Source: Streptomyces sp. NBC_00433 (GTDB lineage Bacteria; Actinomycetota; Actinomycetes; Streptomycetales; Streptomycetaceae). From it: 64,000 nucleotides of DNA. Position 1 is the first letter of the stretch, and each line of letters begins with the position of its first letter. The notes under the pieces are model-generated. The model was given only the letters and a program-made list of their open reading frames with translations. It was not told the DNA's origin and ran no database searches. The stretch lies in the NCBI GenBank assembly GCA_036015235.1, contig CP107926.1:4607501-4671500 (forward strand), written 5' to 3'. The position numbers were made by a program, and so were the translations under genes. Shown in pieces: positions 48,697-58,265 of the stretch.

Positions 48697-50145
48697 CTAC
48701 GCCCAGGTGATCAGCCGCTTGGGCTGCTCCAGGATCGCGGCCACGTCCGCCAGGACCTTGGAGCCCAGCTCGCCGTCGACCAGCCGGTGGTCGAAGGACA
48801 GCGCCAGCGTGGTGACATGGCGCGGCTTGACCTTGCCCTTGTGGACCCACGGCTGGAGCTTGACCGCGCCGAAGGCGAGGATCGCCGACTCCCCGGGGTT
48901 CAGGATGGGCGTGCCGGTGTCGACGCCGAAGACGCCGACATTGGTGATGGTCACCGTCCCCGCCTGCATGTCGGCCGGGGACGTCTTCCCCTCCCGGGCG
49001 GTCGCGACCAGGTCGCCCAGCGCCGACGCCAGTTCGGGCAGCGTCTTGTCCTGCGCGTCCTTGATGTTGGGCACGATCAGGCCGCGCGGGGTGGCCGCGG
49101 CGATGCCCAGGTTGACGTAGGACTTGTGGACGATCTCCTGCGCCGCCTCGTCCCAGGCCGAATTCACCTGGGGGTGGCGCCGGATCGCGACCAGCAGCGC
49201 CTTGGCGACCAGCAGCAGCGGGCTGACCTTGAGGCCGGTGAAGGCGCGGTCCTCCTTCAACTCCTGGACCAGCTTCATGGTCCTGGTGATGTCGAAGGTC
49301 ACGAACTCCGTGACGTGCGGGGCCGTGAAGGCGCTGGCCACCATCGCCTGGGCGGTGGCCTTGCGCACACCCTTGATGGGGACGCGGGTCTCGCGCCCGC
49401 CGGCTGCGAAGGCGGGAGCGGAGCCGGCTGCGGGGCCGGGCGCCGCGGCCTGCGCGGCGGCCTGCGGGAGGGTCGCCGGGGGCGCCGCGGCGGCCCTGAT
49501 GTCCTCCCGGGTCACGACGCCCTTCGGGCCCGTGGGCACGACGGTCGCCAGGTCGATGCCGAGGTCCTTGGCGAGCTTGCGCACCGGCGGCTTGGCCAGC
49601 GGCCGCTCCGACCGCTCGACCGGCGTCAGGGCGGGAGCCGACGCCGGAGCCGGGGCGGGTGCCGGGGGCGCGACCGGGGGCGTACCCGTACCGTTCACCG
49701 GAGCCGTGGACGCCGGCTTGCGCGGCCGGCGGGTGGTCGAGGACGGGGCGACCCCGTAACCCACCAGCACCGCCTCGCGCTTGACGGGCGGCTTCGGCTC
49801 CTCGACCGCGGCGGGCGCGGCAGGCGCGGCCGCCCCGCCGGTGTCCGCCGGGCCGTCCGCCTCCCCCGAGGGCCCGGAGTCGACCACGATGATCGGCGTG
49901 CCGACGTCCACCGTCGAGCCCTCGTCGAAGCGGATCTCGCTCACCACCCCGTCGTAGGGGATGGGCAGTTCGACGGCCGCCTTCGCCGTCTCGACCTCGC
50001 AGACCACCTGGCCGTCGGTGACGGTGTCGCCCACCGCCACGTACCACTTGAGGATCTCGGCCTCGGTGAGGCCCTCGCCGACGTCCGGCATCCGGAATTC
50101 CCGGAAGCGCTGTGCCCGTCCGGCCTGTGGCGTCATAGTCGTCAC
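48697..50145 (-). CDS. bkdC: branched-chain keto-acid dehydrogenase E2 (dihydrolipoamide acyltransferase)
   Basis: A 482-residue E2 core subunit. The single lipoyl domain (about 14-90) carries the lipoylated Lys55 in VETAKAAVELP. An Ala/Pro linker precedes the peripheral-subunit-binding domain (PPVRKLAKDLGIDLATVVPTGPKGVVTREDIRAA, about 205-240). The catalytic domain follows to the end with LSFDHRLVDGELGSKVLADV carrying the active His and Asp. GTG 50145 is favoured (GGAG, 7-bp spacing); ATG 50136 is possible. The complex makes isobutyryl-, isovaleryl- and 2-methylbutyryl-CoA, the primers for branched fatty acids and polyketides. Confidence 0.94.
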   Translation of the reverse strand: MTTMTPQAGRAQRFREFRMPDVGEGLTEAEILKWYVAVGDTVTDGQVVCEVETAKAAVELPIPYDGVVSEIRFDEGSTVDVGTPIIVVDSGPSGEADGPADTGGAAAPAAPAAVEEPKPPVKREAVLVGYGVAPSSTTRRPRKPASTAPVNGTGTPPVAPPAPAPAPASAPALTPVERSERPLAKPPVRKLAKDLGIDLATVVPTGPKGVVTREDIRAAAAPPATLPQAAAQAAAPGPAAGSAPAFAAGGRETRVPIKGVRKATAQAMVASAFTAPHVTEFVTFDITRTMKLVQELKEDRAFTGLKVSPLLLVAKALLVAIRRHPQVNSAWDEAAQEIVHKSYVNLGIAAATPRGLIVPNIKDAQDKTLPELASALGDLVATAREGKTSPADMQAGTVTITNVGVFGVDTGTPILNPGESAILAFGAVKLQPWVHKGKVKPRHVTTLALSFDHRLVDGELGSKVLADVAAILEQPKRLITWA

Positions 50146-50156
50146 AACCCCTCTCC

Positions 50157-51134
50157 TCAGAACGCCAGCGCGCGGTCGACGGCGTCGAGTACGCGGTCCA
50201 GGCCCGGCAGGTACTCCTCCTCCAGGCGGGCCGGCGGGTAGGGGGCGTGGAAGCCGCCGACCCGCAGCACAGGCGCCTCGAGGTGGTAGAAGCAGCGCTC
50301 GGTGATCCGGGCGGCGATCTCGGCGCCGGCTCCGTAGAAGACCGGGGCCTCGTGGACGACGACCAGCCGGCCGGTGCGCTCCACCGACGCCTGGATCGTG
50401 TCGAAGTCGATCGGCGAGAGCGAGCGCAGGTCCACGACCTCCAGGCTACGGCCCTCGTTGGCGGCCGCCGCGGCCGCCTCCAGGCACACCTTCACCATCG
50501 GCCCGTAGGCGGCGAGCGTGATGTCCGTGCCCTGCTGGGCGACGACCGCCCGGTGCAGGTCGCCGGGCAGCGCCGACACGTCGACCTCGCCCTTGTCCCA
50601 GTAGCGCCGCTTCGGCTCGAAGAAGATCACCGGGTCGTCGCACTCGATGGCCTGCTGGAGCATCCAGTAGGCGTCCGAGGCGTTGGACGGCGAGACCACC
50701 TTGAGCCCGGGGATGTGCGCGAACAGCGCCTCGGGCGACTCGCTGTGGTGCTCGACCGCGCCGATGCCGCCGCCGTAGGGGATGCGGATGACGACCGGCA
50801 GCTTGATCTTGCCGAGCGCGCGGGCGTGCATCTTGGCCAGCTGGGTGACGATCTGGTCGTAGGCGGGGAAGACGAAACCGTCGAACTGGATCTCCACCAC
50901 CGGCCGGTAGCCGCGCAGCGCCAGCCCGATCGCGGTGCCGACGATGCCCGACTCGGCGAGCGGGGTGTCGATGACCCGCCCCTCGCCGAAGTCCTTGTGC
51001 AGGCCGTCTGTGATGCGGAAGACACCGCCGAGCTTTCCGACGTCCTCCCCCATGATGAGGACCTTGGGGTCGTTCTCCAGCGCCTTGCGCAGGGACTCGT
51101 TGAGCGCCTTGGCCACTGCCATCGTCTGCGTCAT
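50157..51134 (-). CDS. bkdB: branched-chain keto-acid dehydrogenase E1 beta
   Basis: A 325-residue transketolase-type beta subunit: LNESLRKALENDPKVLIMGEDVGKLGGVFRITDGL, SGIVGTAIGLALRGYRPVVEIQFDGFVFPAYDQIVTQLAKM, IPYGGGIGAVEHHSESPEALFAHIPGLKVVSPSNASDAYWMLQQAI, and a C-terminal domain ending YLPGLDRVLDAVDRALAF. Its ATG (51134) is 2 bp after the E1alpha stop and its stop 11 bp before the E2 start, so E1alpha-E1beta-E2 form one operon. With E1alpha it performs thiamine-diphosphate-dependent decarboxylation. Confidence 0.95.
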   Translation of the reverse strand: MTQTMAVAKALNESLRKALENDPKVLIMGEDVGKLGGVFRITDGLHKDFGEGRVIDTPLAESGIVGTAIGLALRGYRPVVEIQFDGFVFPAYDQIVTQLAKMHARALGKIKLPVVIRIPYGGGIGAVEHHSESPEALFAHIPGLKVVSPSNASDAYWMLQQAIECDDPVIFFEPKRRYWDKGEVDVSALPGDLHRAVVAQQGTDITLAAYGPMVKVCLEAAAAAANEGRSLEVVDLRSLSPIDFDTIQASVERTGRLVVVHEAPVFYGAGAEIAARITERCFYHLEAPVLRVGGFHAPYPPARLEEEYLPGLDRVLDAVDRALAF

Positions 51135-51136
51135 GA

Positions 51137-52321
51137 TCAGTGCCCCGTTCCCGCGCTGCTGCCCGCTGCGGCGTCCTCGAAGGACGCCAGGTAGTCGGCG
51201 AACTGCGCGCGCTCCTCGTCGACGAGCGCGCTCCCGTCCGCGTAGACGTTGTCGAAGATCGCCATGGTGCCGGGGTTCGGCATGTTCCGTACGCCCTCGC
51301 GCACCCGCTTGGCGAGCGCGTCGCTCTCCGCGTCGATCCCGGCGTAGAAGGCCTCGTCGGCGAAGCCCTCGCGCTCCAGGTAGGTCTTCAGGCGGGCGAT
51401 GGGGTCCTTGGACGCCCACTCCTCGCGCTCCTCGTCGCGCCGGTAGCGCGTCGGGTCGTCGGTCGTGGTGTGCGCGCCCATCCGGTAGGTGAAGGCCTCG
51501 ACCAGCATCGGCCCCTGCCCGCTGCGCGCGTGCTCCAGCGCCGCCCTGGTGACGGCCAGCACCGCGAGCACGTCGTTGCCGTCCACCCGGACGCCGGGGA
51601 AGCCGTAGCCGGCGGCGCGCTGGTAGATCGGCACCCGGGACTGCTTCTCGGTCGGCTCGGAGATCGCCCACTGGTTGTTCTGGCAGAAGAAGACCACCGG
51701 CGCGTTGTACACCGCGGCGAAGGTGAAGGACTCGGCGACGTCGCCCTGGCTGGAGGCCCCGTCGCCGAAGTAGGCGATGACGGCCGCGTCTGCGCCGTCC
51801 TTGGCCACACCCATCGCGTAACCCGTGGCGTGCAGCGTCTGCGAGCCGATCACGATCGTGTAGAGCTGGAAGTTGTTCTCGTTGGGGTCCCAGCCGCCGT
51901 GGTTCACGCCGCGGAACATCCCCAGCAGGTTGAGCGGGTCCACGTCCCGCGTCCATGCCACGCCGTGCTCGCGATACGTCGGGAAGACGTAGTCGTCGGG
52001 GCGGGTCGCCCGCCCCGAGCCGATCTGGGCCGCCTCCTGGCCGAGCAGCGAGGCCCACAGGCCCAGCTCGCCCTGCCGCTGCAAGGTGATCGCCTCGGCG
52101 TCGAAACGGCGGGTCAGCACCATGTCGCGGTACAGGCCGCGCAGCTCCTCCGGCGTCAGGTCGATCGCGTAGTCCGGGTGCTCGACCCGCTCGCCCTCGG
52201 GGGTCAGCAGCTGTACGAGCCCGGGATCGCCGGTACGGGGCTTCGCCGCGTGGCCGCGGGGGCTCGTCCGCCCCCTGCCTTTGGCCGGGGAAGCCCCAGC
52301 GGCAGTGCTCTTCACGCTCAC
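51137..52321 (-). CDS. bkdA: branched-chain keto-acid dehydrogenase E1 alpha
   Basis: A 394-residue subunit. GTG 52321 is chosen because GGAGG lies 8 bp upstream. The thiamine-diphosphate motif is complete: GDGASSQGD ... CQNN (GDG-X26-NN), about residues 183-212. Phosphorylation-loop-like YRMGAHTTTDDPTRYR is also present. A basic N-terminal extension of about 45 residues precedes the core. It heads the operon with E1beta and E2. No E3 gene is adjacent; the cell's lipoamide dehydrogenase is presumably shared. Confidence 0.95.
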   Translation of the reverse strand: MSVKSTAAGASPAKGRGRTSPRGHAAKPRTGDPGLVQLLTPEGERVEHPDYAIDLTPEELRGLYRDMVLTRRFDAEAITLQRQGELGLWASLLGQEAAQIGSGRATRPDDYVFPTYREHGVAWTRDVDPLNLLGMFRGVNHGGWDPNENNFQLYTIVIGSQTLHATGYAMGVAKDGADAAVIAYFGDGASSQGDVAESFTFAAVYNAPVVFFCQNNQWAISEPTEKQSRVPIYQRAAGYGFPGVRVDGNDVLAVLAVTRAALEHARSGQGPMLVEAFTYRMGAHTTTDDPTRYRRDEEREEWASKDPIARLKTYLEREGFADEAFYAGIDAESDALAKRVREGVRNMPNPGTMAIFDNVYADGSALVDEERAQFADYLASFEDAAAGSSAGTGH

Positions 52322-52751
52322 GTTCGTTCCTCCGTCTGTCCGGCCCCCGGGATCTGCCGGGGAGCAGGATGGGGCCTCCCCCACGTGTTCGAGGGGCGGC
52401 GCACCTGGTCCGGCGGGACGCACGGGGTGTGTGCGGCATGGCCGAGCCAGGCGTGACAGTGTCCCGGCGAATGGCCTGCAATACAGACGTTACCCAGAAG
52501 TCCCGCATTCGCGCGAAGCCGTCCGACCTGCGGTTTTGCTTGGATTTCCTAGTAAGTGCGCGGGCGCGGCGCTTTCCGGGCAGCCAACCCGGCTGTTCGT
52601 CGCCCTGCCACGTCCGTGCTGTCGGCCTGTTGTCGCAGGCCACCGGGACAACGGCACCGTATCTCGGATGCCGGACATACGTAAGGGGCCGCCCGGGGGT
52701 CCGGCGGGAGCGCGGGAGGCAGAAGTCCGCGCGGGGTGCGACGCTGGGCAC
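52322..52751. other. 430-bp divergent region between bkd operon and response regulator
   Basis: No gene is seen. It must contain the leftward bkd promoter and the rightward regulator promoter. An AT-richer patch at about 52480-52560 (TTTTGCTTGGATTTCCTAGTAAG) is the most promoter-like part. I could not settle on a -35/-10 pair. Confidence 0.5.
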
Positions 52752-53414
52752 GTGAGCGAAAACGGGCATATACGGGTATTCGTACTGGATGACCACGAAG
52801 TGGTCCGGCGCGGCGTCAACGACCTGCTCTCGGTCGATCCGTCGATCGAGGTCGTCGGCGAGGCCGCGAGCGCGAGCGAGGCCATGGACCGGGTGCCCCG
52901 GACGCACCCCGACGTCGCCGTCCTGGACGTACGGCTGCCGGACGGCAGCGGCGTCGAGGCCTGCCGGGAGATCCGCTCCCAGGACCAGTCGGTGAAGTGC
53001 CTGATGCTCACCTCCTTCGCGGACGACGAAGCCCTCTTCGACGCCGTCATGGCCGGCGCCGCCGGCTACGTCCCCAAGGTCATCACGGGCGACGACCTGA
53101 TCAGCGCGGTACGCGAGGTCGCCGCGGGCCACTCGCTGCTCGACCCGGCCGCCACCGCCCAGGTGATCGAACGCCTCAGGGACGGCGGCGCCCGCAGCGA
53201 GCACGAGGAGTGCCACGGCAAACTGACCGAGCAGGAGCGGCGGCTGCTCGACCTGATCGGCCAGGGCCTCACCAACCGGGAGATCGGCGAGCGGACCGGG
53301 CTCGCCGAGAAGACCGTCAGGAAGTACGTGTCCGGGATGTTCGCCAAGCTCGGCATGGAGCGGCTGACGCAGGCGGAGGCGTACGCGGCACGGCTGGCGA
53401 AGCCGCTGCCGTAG
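52752..53414 (+). CDS. NarL/LuxR-family response regulator (DosR-like)
   Basis: A 220-residue regulator. The receiver domain (5-125) has acidic DD at 13-14 (VLDDHEVVRRG), phospho-acceptor Asp59 (VAVLDVRLPDGSG) and Lys in GYVPKVITG. The GerE helix-turn-helix at about 148-210 reads LTEQERRLLDLIGQGLTNREIGERTGLAEKTVRKYVSGMFAKLGMERLTQAEAYAARL, closely like DevR/DosR dormancy regulators. No histidine kinase is adjacent, so it is an orphan here. GTG 52752 is used. It lies divergent from the bkd operon, the same linkage I recall in S. coelicolor. Confidence 0.94.
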   Translation: MSENGHIRVFVLDDHEVVRRGVNDLLSVDPSIEVVGEAASASEAMDRVPRTHPDVAVLDVRLPDGSGVEACREIRSQDQSVKCLMLTSFADDEALFDAVMAGAAGYVPKVITGDDLISAVREVAAGHSLLDPAATAQVIERLRDGGARSEHEECHGKLTEQERRLLDLIGQGLTNREIGERTGLAEKTVRKYVSGMFAKLGMERLTQAEAYAARLAKPLP

Positions 53415-53568
53415 CCGTGTGGCGCGGTGGGCCGGTGGGCCGGTGGTCTCGTGGCGCCGGGGTGGGGTGCGGTGCCGTGCAGGTGAGGGCGAGGGTGCCT
53501 TAGCAGGTCGGGGCAGGGTGGCGCCACCCCGCCCGAACGGCCCCCTTTTGTGATCTACGCTGTGGCAC

Positions 53569-54603
53569 GTGAAAGGCACGGCGACGGAGCCGCACGCGCG
53601 GGCTTCGCTGACCGCCCTGCTGCGCCGGTACGAAGACGCGGGGGAACCGCTGACCTGCGAGGCCGTCCCCCGGGGACTCCTCAACCGCGGGTGGCGGGTG
53701 ACCACCACCAGAGGCCGCTTCTTCCTCAAGCAGTACGTCGCCGCCGACACCGCCGAGCCCGCGCTCATCGCGCGCCAGCACCGCGCCACCCGGGGCCTGG
53801 CCCGGCTCGGCTTACCCGCCGCGGCCCCGCTCCCGGACGCCGACGGCCGCACCGTCACACTGCTCGACGGCGACGGCTACGCGCTCTTCCCGTGGATCGA
53901 CGGGACCCACCGCGAGGGCACCGAACTGACCGCCGGGCAGTCCCGGCGGCTCGGAACCCTGCTCGGCCACGTCCACACCGGCCTGGCCCGCGTCCAGCCG
54001 CCGCCCGCCGCGGGACCGAGGCCCAGCGCCGACCCCGACCGCACGCACGCCGACATCACCCGGCTGCTCGCCCTGGTCCGCGCCCACCACCCCTACGACG
54101 ACTTCGACGGCCTCGCGGAACACCGGCTGGTCGAGCGCGGCGACCTGCTGCGGCGGCACGCCCACCGCCGCCCGCCCGACCCGGCGCCCGACGACCGCGT
54201 GCAGGGCTGGGTGCACGGCGACTTCCACCCGCTGAACCTGCTCTACCGCGGCGACGAACCCGCCGCGATCGTCGACTGGGACCGGCTCGGCGTCCAGCCC
54301 CGCGCGGAGGAGGCGGTCAGGGCCGCCGCCATCTTCTTCGTCCACCCGGTCGACGGCTGCCTCGACCTGCGCAAGGTGCGCGCCTACGCACGGGCCTACC
54401 GGCTCGCCTCGGGCGCCGGCGAGGCGGAGGTCGCCGCCGCCGTCCACCGGGTGTGGTGGGAGCGGCTCAACGACTTCTGGATGCTGCACTGGCGCTACGA
54501 GCACCGCGACCGCCGCTCCGACCCGCTCTTCCCCGCCGCCTCGGCGCTGGCCGTGTGGTGGACGGGGGAGTACGAGTCGGTGCTCGACGCCTTCGCGGGG
54601 TAG
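53569..54603 (+). CDS. phosphotransferase, homoserine-kinase-II/APH fold
   Basis: A 344-residue APH-fold kinase: N-lobe GLLNRGWRVTTTRGRFFLKQYV (ATP-binding Lys), catalytic loop WVHGDFHPLNLLYRG with Asp and Asn, and metal-binding IVDWDRLGVQPRAEE. The overall layout resembles ThrB2/spectinomycin-type kinases. The substrate is unknown. A TACGCT -10 box lies 7 bp before GTG 53569 without a visible ribosome-binding site, indicating leaderless translation. It converges on the kinase gene at 54616 with 12 bp between stops. Confidence 0.85.
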   Translation: MKGTATEPHARASLTALLRRYEDAGEPLTCEAVPRGLLNRGWRVTTTRGRFFLKQYVAADTAEPALIARQHRATRGLARLGLPAAAPLPDADGRTVTLLDGDGYALFPWIDGTHREGTELTAGQSRRLGTLLGHVHTGLARVQPPPAAGPRPSADPDRTHADITRLLALVRAHHPYDDFDGLAEHRLVERGDLLRRHAHRRPPDPAPDDRVQGWVHGDFHPLNLLYRGDEPAAIVDWDRLGVQPRAEEAVRAAAIFFVHPVDGCLDLRKVRAYARAYRLASGAGEAEVAAAVHRVWWERLNDFWMLHWRYEHRDRRSDPLFPAASALAVWWTGEYESVLDAFAG

Positions 54604-54615
54604 CGGGGCCCGGGG

Positions 54616-56217
54616 TCAGCCGTCGCTGCCCGCGGTCGCGCCGGGGTCGCTGGTGTCGGTCGGATCGGCGCTCGGCGGTGCGCTGCTGGCCGGGGCGCTG
54701 CTCGCCGGCGCCGACGGCTTGGTCGCGCTCGCCGACGGCGTCGACGACTTGCTCGGGGTCGACGACGGTGTGCCGGTCGTCGGGCTCGTCGTGGGCGTGC
54801 TGGACGTCGGGCTGGTCGTCGGCCCGGTCGGCCCGGTGCTCACCTCGCCGCTGTCCGACGGCTCGTCGCTCGGCTCGTCCGACGGCTGCTGGTCGGTCGG
54901 CTGCTGGTCGGTCTGGCCCACGGAGGCGGGCGGCTTGGTGTCGGCGGGGGTGTCCCCACCACCGCTCCCTGGGCCCTGGGTCGCCAGGTAGACGCCGAGC
55001 ACGACGGCCAGCACCGCGGCGACCGCGAAGAGCACCGGCTTGAGCCAGCGGTTGCCGCCCTGGCCACCGCCCGAGCCGCGCCCGCCGTCGTAGCCGGCGT
55101 CCTCGTAACCGCTGCCCCTGCCGTCCTGCCCGCCGACGACGCCGGGGACCAGGGGCAGGCCCAGCTCGGCGGTGCTGCCGCTGCGCCCGTCGGGGTGGTA
55201 GGCGCCGCCCGCCGCGCCGCCCGCGCGCTGCGGGAGCACCGCGGTCACCACGCCGGTGTTCCACATGCCGTCGGTCCAGCCGCCCTGCTGCGTCAGCGCC
55301 TGGTGCGCGTAGCCGACGACGCCGCGCATCTCCTCGGCGCTCTGGAAGCGGTCCTCCGGCTGCTTGGCCAGCGCGCGCAGCACCATGCCGTCCAGCTCGG
55401 GCGGCACCCGGTCGCTGACCTGCGACGGGACCCGCGGCTCGTCCTGCACGTGCTGGTAGACCACCGACAGCGGGGTCTCGCCGACGAAGGGCGGGCGCAG
55501 CGCCAGCAGCTCGTAGAGCAGGCAGCCGGTGGCGTAGAGGTCGCTGCGGTGGTCGACGGGCTTGCCGAGCGCCTGCTCGGGCGACAGGTACTGCGGGGTG
55601 CCCATGACCATGCCGGTCTGCGTCATGGTGCTGGCGGCGCCGTGCAGGGCGCGGGCGATGCCGAAGTCCATGACCTTGACCGCGCCGCCCACGGTGATGA
55701 TCACATTGGCCGGTTTGATGTCCCGGTGCACGATCCCGTGCTGGTGGCTGTACGCGAGCGCGTCCAGCACACCCGAGACGATCAGCAGCGCCTGGTCGAC
55801 CGGCGGCGGGGTCGGCCCGGTCAGCAGCTCCTTGATCGTGTGGCCCTCGACCAGCTCCATCACGATGTAGGAGACGGTGCCGGTCTTCGTGCTGTCCTCG
55901 CCGGAGTCGTAGACGGCGACCACGGCGTGGTGGTTCAGGCCCGCGACGGCCTGTGCCTCGCGCGCGAAACGGGCCTTGGAGACCGGGTCCTCGGCGAGGT
56001 CGCCGCGCAGCAGCTTCACCGCCACGATCCGGCCCAGCCGCACGTCCTCGGCGGCGAAGACCTCGGCCATGCCGCCGCGGCCCAGCCGCCTGGTCAGCCG
56101 GTAGCGGCCCTCGCCGACGAAAGTGCCGACGCCCCACTGTCCCGAGGACTCGCCGGAGGCCTCGCGCGCGCCGGTGGACGCCTTGCTGCCGTCGGCCGTC
56201 TCGTTCGGGTCGACCAT
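54616..56217 (-). CDS. Ser/Thr protein kinase without PASTA domains
   Basis: A 533-residue Hanks-type membrane kinase. Kinase domain residues 39-300: P-loop LGRGGMAEVF, ATP Lys68 (AVKLL), catalytic HRDIKPANV, DFG, and activation loop STMTQTGMVMGTPQYLSPEQ. A Gly-rich juxtamembrane stretch leads to one helix at about 404-425 (VLFAVAAVLAVVLGVYLATQG). The external part is only a Pro/Ser/Thr/Asp-rich stalk of about 105 residues with no PASTA unit. It would not sense peptidoglycan fragments the way PknB does. Divergent from the PASTA kinase at 56493. Confidence 0.95.
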   Translation of the reverse strand: MVDPNETADGSKASTGAREASGESSGQWGVGTFVGEGRYRLTRRLGRGGMAEVFAAEDVRLGRIVAVKLLRGDLAEDPVSKARFAREAQAVAGLNHHAVVAVYDSGEDSTKTGTVSYIVMELVEGHTIKELLTGPTPPPVDQALLIVSGVLDALAYSHQHGIVHRDIKPANVIITVGGAVKVMDFGIARALHGAASTMTQTGMVMGTPQYLSPEQALGKPVDHRSDLYATGCLLYELLALRPPFVGETPLSVVYQHVQDEPRVPSQVSDRVPPELDGMVLRALAKQPEDRFQSAEEMRGVVGYAHQALTQQGGWTDGMWNTGVVTAVLPQRAGGAAGGAYHPDGRSGSTAELGLPLVPGVVGGQDGRGSGYEDAGYDGGRGSGGGQGGNRWLKPVLFAVAAVLAVVLGVYLATQGPGSGGGDTPADTKPPASVGQTDQQPTDQQPSDEPSDEPSDSGEVSTGPTGPTTSPTSSTPTTSPTTGTPSSTPSKSSTPSASATKPSAPASSAPASSAPPSADPTDTSDPGATAGSDG

Positions 56218-56492
56218 CAGTCCTCGCCGTCGTTCGCCATCGCCTGGTGCTACGTCTGGTGCGCCACCGTACCGCTTTTCGGCCGTCGTCCACGGCGCCC
56301 GTCCAGCCGCTTACCCGGGTTTGACGGGCCGACCCCGATACTCGCGGAACTTCCGCGTTCTGTGCGCGCCCGATGCGCATCAGGTGACGAGATGGTCAAC
56401 GAACTTGACGTGCTCGCGCGATCGGCCAGACTTGGCGGGCAGGCTCGGGGCGAGTGTCTTCCCGTTGGACCTTCATGGGGGTAGCGGTACTG

Positions 56493-58196
56493 ATGAGCGG
56501 GGACGCCACGCAGGGCGGCGGGTACACGGGGCGCTCGGTCGGCGGTGGTCGATACGTACTGCGCGACCTGCTCGGCCAGGGTGGCATGGCGTCGGTGCAC
56601 CTCGCGCACGACACCGTGCTCGACCGTCCGGTGGCCGTCAAGACCCTGCATACCAATCTCGGCCACGAGCAGTCCTTCCGGGAGCGCTTCCGCCGCGAGG
56701 CCCAGTCCGTCGCCAAGCTCAACCACACCAACATCGTCTCGGTCTTCGACTCCGGCGAGGACACGATCGACGGCCAGGTCGTCCCCTACATCGTCATGGA
56801 GTACGTCGAGGGCAGTCCGCTCGGCGACGTCCTGGCCGCCGACATCGCCCAACACGGCGCCATGCAGGCCGACCGGGCGCTGAAGATCGTCGGCGACGTG
56901 CTGGCCGCGCTCGCCGTCAGCCACGAAATGGGCCTGGTCCACCGGGACATCAAGCCCGGCAACGTGATGATCACCCGGCGCGGCATCGTCAAGGTCATGG
57001 ACTTCGGCATCGCGCGCGCCATGCAGTCCGGGGTCACCTCGATGACCCAGACCGGCATGGTCGTCGGCACCCCCCAGTACCTGTCGCCCGAACAGGCCCT
57101 GGGGCGCGGCGTCGACGAGCGCTCCGACCTCTACTCGGTCGGCTGCATGCTCTTCGAACTCCTCACCGGGCGGCTGCCCTTCGACGCCGACTCGCCGCTG
57201 GCGATGGCGTACCAGCACGTGCAGGAGACGCCCCCCGCGCCGTCCTCCTTCAACCGCGCCCTCACCCCGGCCGTCGACGCCCTCGTCGCCCGCGCCCTGC
57301 GCAAGAACCCCGCCGAGCGCTTCCCGACCGCCGACGCCATGCACGACGAGTCCGACCGTGTGCTCGCCGCCACCACCCGCAACACCATGCCGCTGATCTC
57401 CGGCGGCCCCGCGGCCGGCAACCGCGGCGAAGGGGTCGCCGCCTCCGTCTTCCCGTCCGCGCAGGGCCCGCTCCACACCCCGCCGCCGCAGCTGCACACC
57501 CCGTACGCCCCGACACCGCAGCCGCAGGGCTTCGGCCCCTCCACCCCGCCGCCCTCCGCCTACGGCTACCCGCAGCAGGGCCCCGCGCCGACCCCGCCGC
57601 CGAACCCCGCGTACGGCATGGGCGCACCGCACTCCCCGCACTCCGTGCCGCAGCAGCACATGGGCGGGCGGCCGCCCGGCGGCGGCATGGGTCCGGGCAC
57701 CGGCGGAGGCGGCCGCAAGCGCAACACCCCGCTGATCATCGGCGTCGCCGTCGCGGCGGTGGCCGTGATCGTCGTCGTCTCCGTGATCATCGCGATGTCC
57801 GGCGGTGGCGGCGACCCGGTCTCCGACCCCACCGACAGCCCGACCGTCACCTCGTCCGGCTCCGGCGCCCCGACGGCCGACCCCACCGACTCCGTCATCC
57901 AGGGCGACCAGAGCCGCACCATCGAGTCGACCGAGTGCACCAAGGCGCACAACGACCTGATCAACCCGGGCAAGCCCAACCTCATGACGATGCCCGACTT
58001 CACCTCGATCTACGTGGACTCCGCCGTGGCCTGCATGAAGGCCGCCAACTGGCCCTACGAGATCAAGGACATGGACGAGCAGCAGTGGGGCAAGGGCACC
58101 ATCACCGCCCAGACGCCCAAGTCCCTTGAGGACTTCGACATCAACTCCAGCCAGAAGATCACCATCTGGGTCTCCACCGGCAAGGGCGCCGGCTGA
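56493..58196 (+). CDS. Ser/Thr protein kinase with a single PASTA-like domain
   Basis: A 567-residue Hanks-type membrane kinase. Kinase domain about 20-280: LGQGGMASVHL, Lys50 (AVKTL), HRDIKPGNVMI, DFG, activation loop SMTQTGMVVGTPQYLSPEQ. A Pro-rich segment with GGGG tracts precedes one helix at about 413-435 (PLIIGVAVAAVAVIVVVSVIIAM). The outer end has a PASTA-like unit (MPDFTSIYVDSAVACMKAANWPYEIKD ... GTITAQTPKS ... KITIWVSTG). ATG 56493 is taken with GGGGG upstream; ATG 56475 is an alternative. The pair with the divergent kinase likely responds to envelope or developmental cues. Confidence 0.95.
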   Translation: MSGDATQGGGYTGRSVGGGRYVLRDLLGQGGMASVHLAHDTVLDRPVAVKTLHTNLGHEQSFRERFRREAQSVAKLNHTNIVSVFDSGEDTIDGQVVPYIVMEYVEGSPLGDVLAADIAQHGAMQADRALKIVGDVLAALAVSHEMGLVHRDIKPGNVMITRRGIVKVMDFGIARAMQSGVTSMTQTGMVVGTPQYLSPEQALGRGVDERSDLYSVGCMLFELLTGRLPFDADSPLAMAYQHVQETPPAPSSFNRALTPAVDALVARALRKNPAERFPTADAMHDESDRVLAATTRNTMPLISGGPAAGNRGEGVAASVFPSAQGPLHTPPPQLHTPYAPTPQPQGFGPSTPPPSAYGYPQQGPAPTPPPNPAYGMGAPHSPHSVPQQHMGGRPPGGGMGPGTGGGGRKRNTPLIIGVAVAAVAVIVVVSVIIAMSGGGGDPVSDPTDSPTVTSSGSGAPTADPTDSVIQGDQSRTIESTECTKAHNDLINPGKPNLMTMPDFTSIYVDSAVACMKAANWPYEIKDMDEQQWGKGTITAQTPKSLEDFDINSSQKITIWVSTGKGAG

Positions 58197-58265
58197 CCGT
58201 GCGCGGGCGGCCGCCGGGTGGCGGCCGGCCCCGCAAACGGTGACCTGTAGAAGAGAGAAGGCGAC

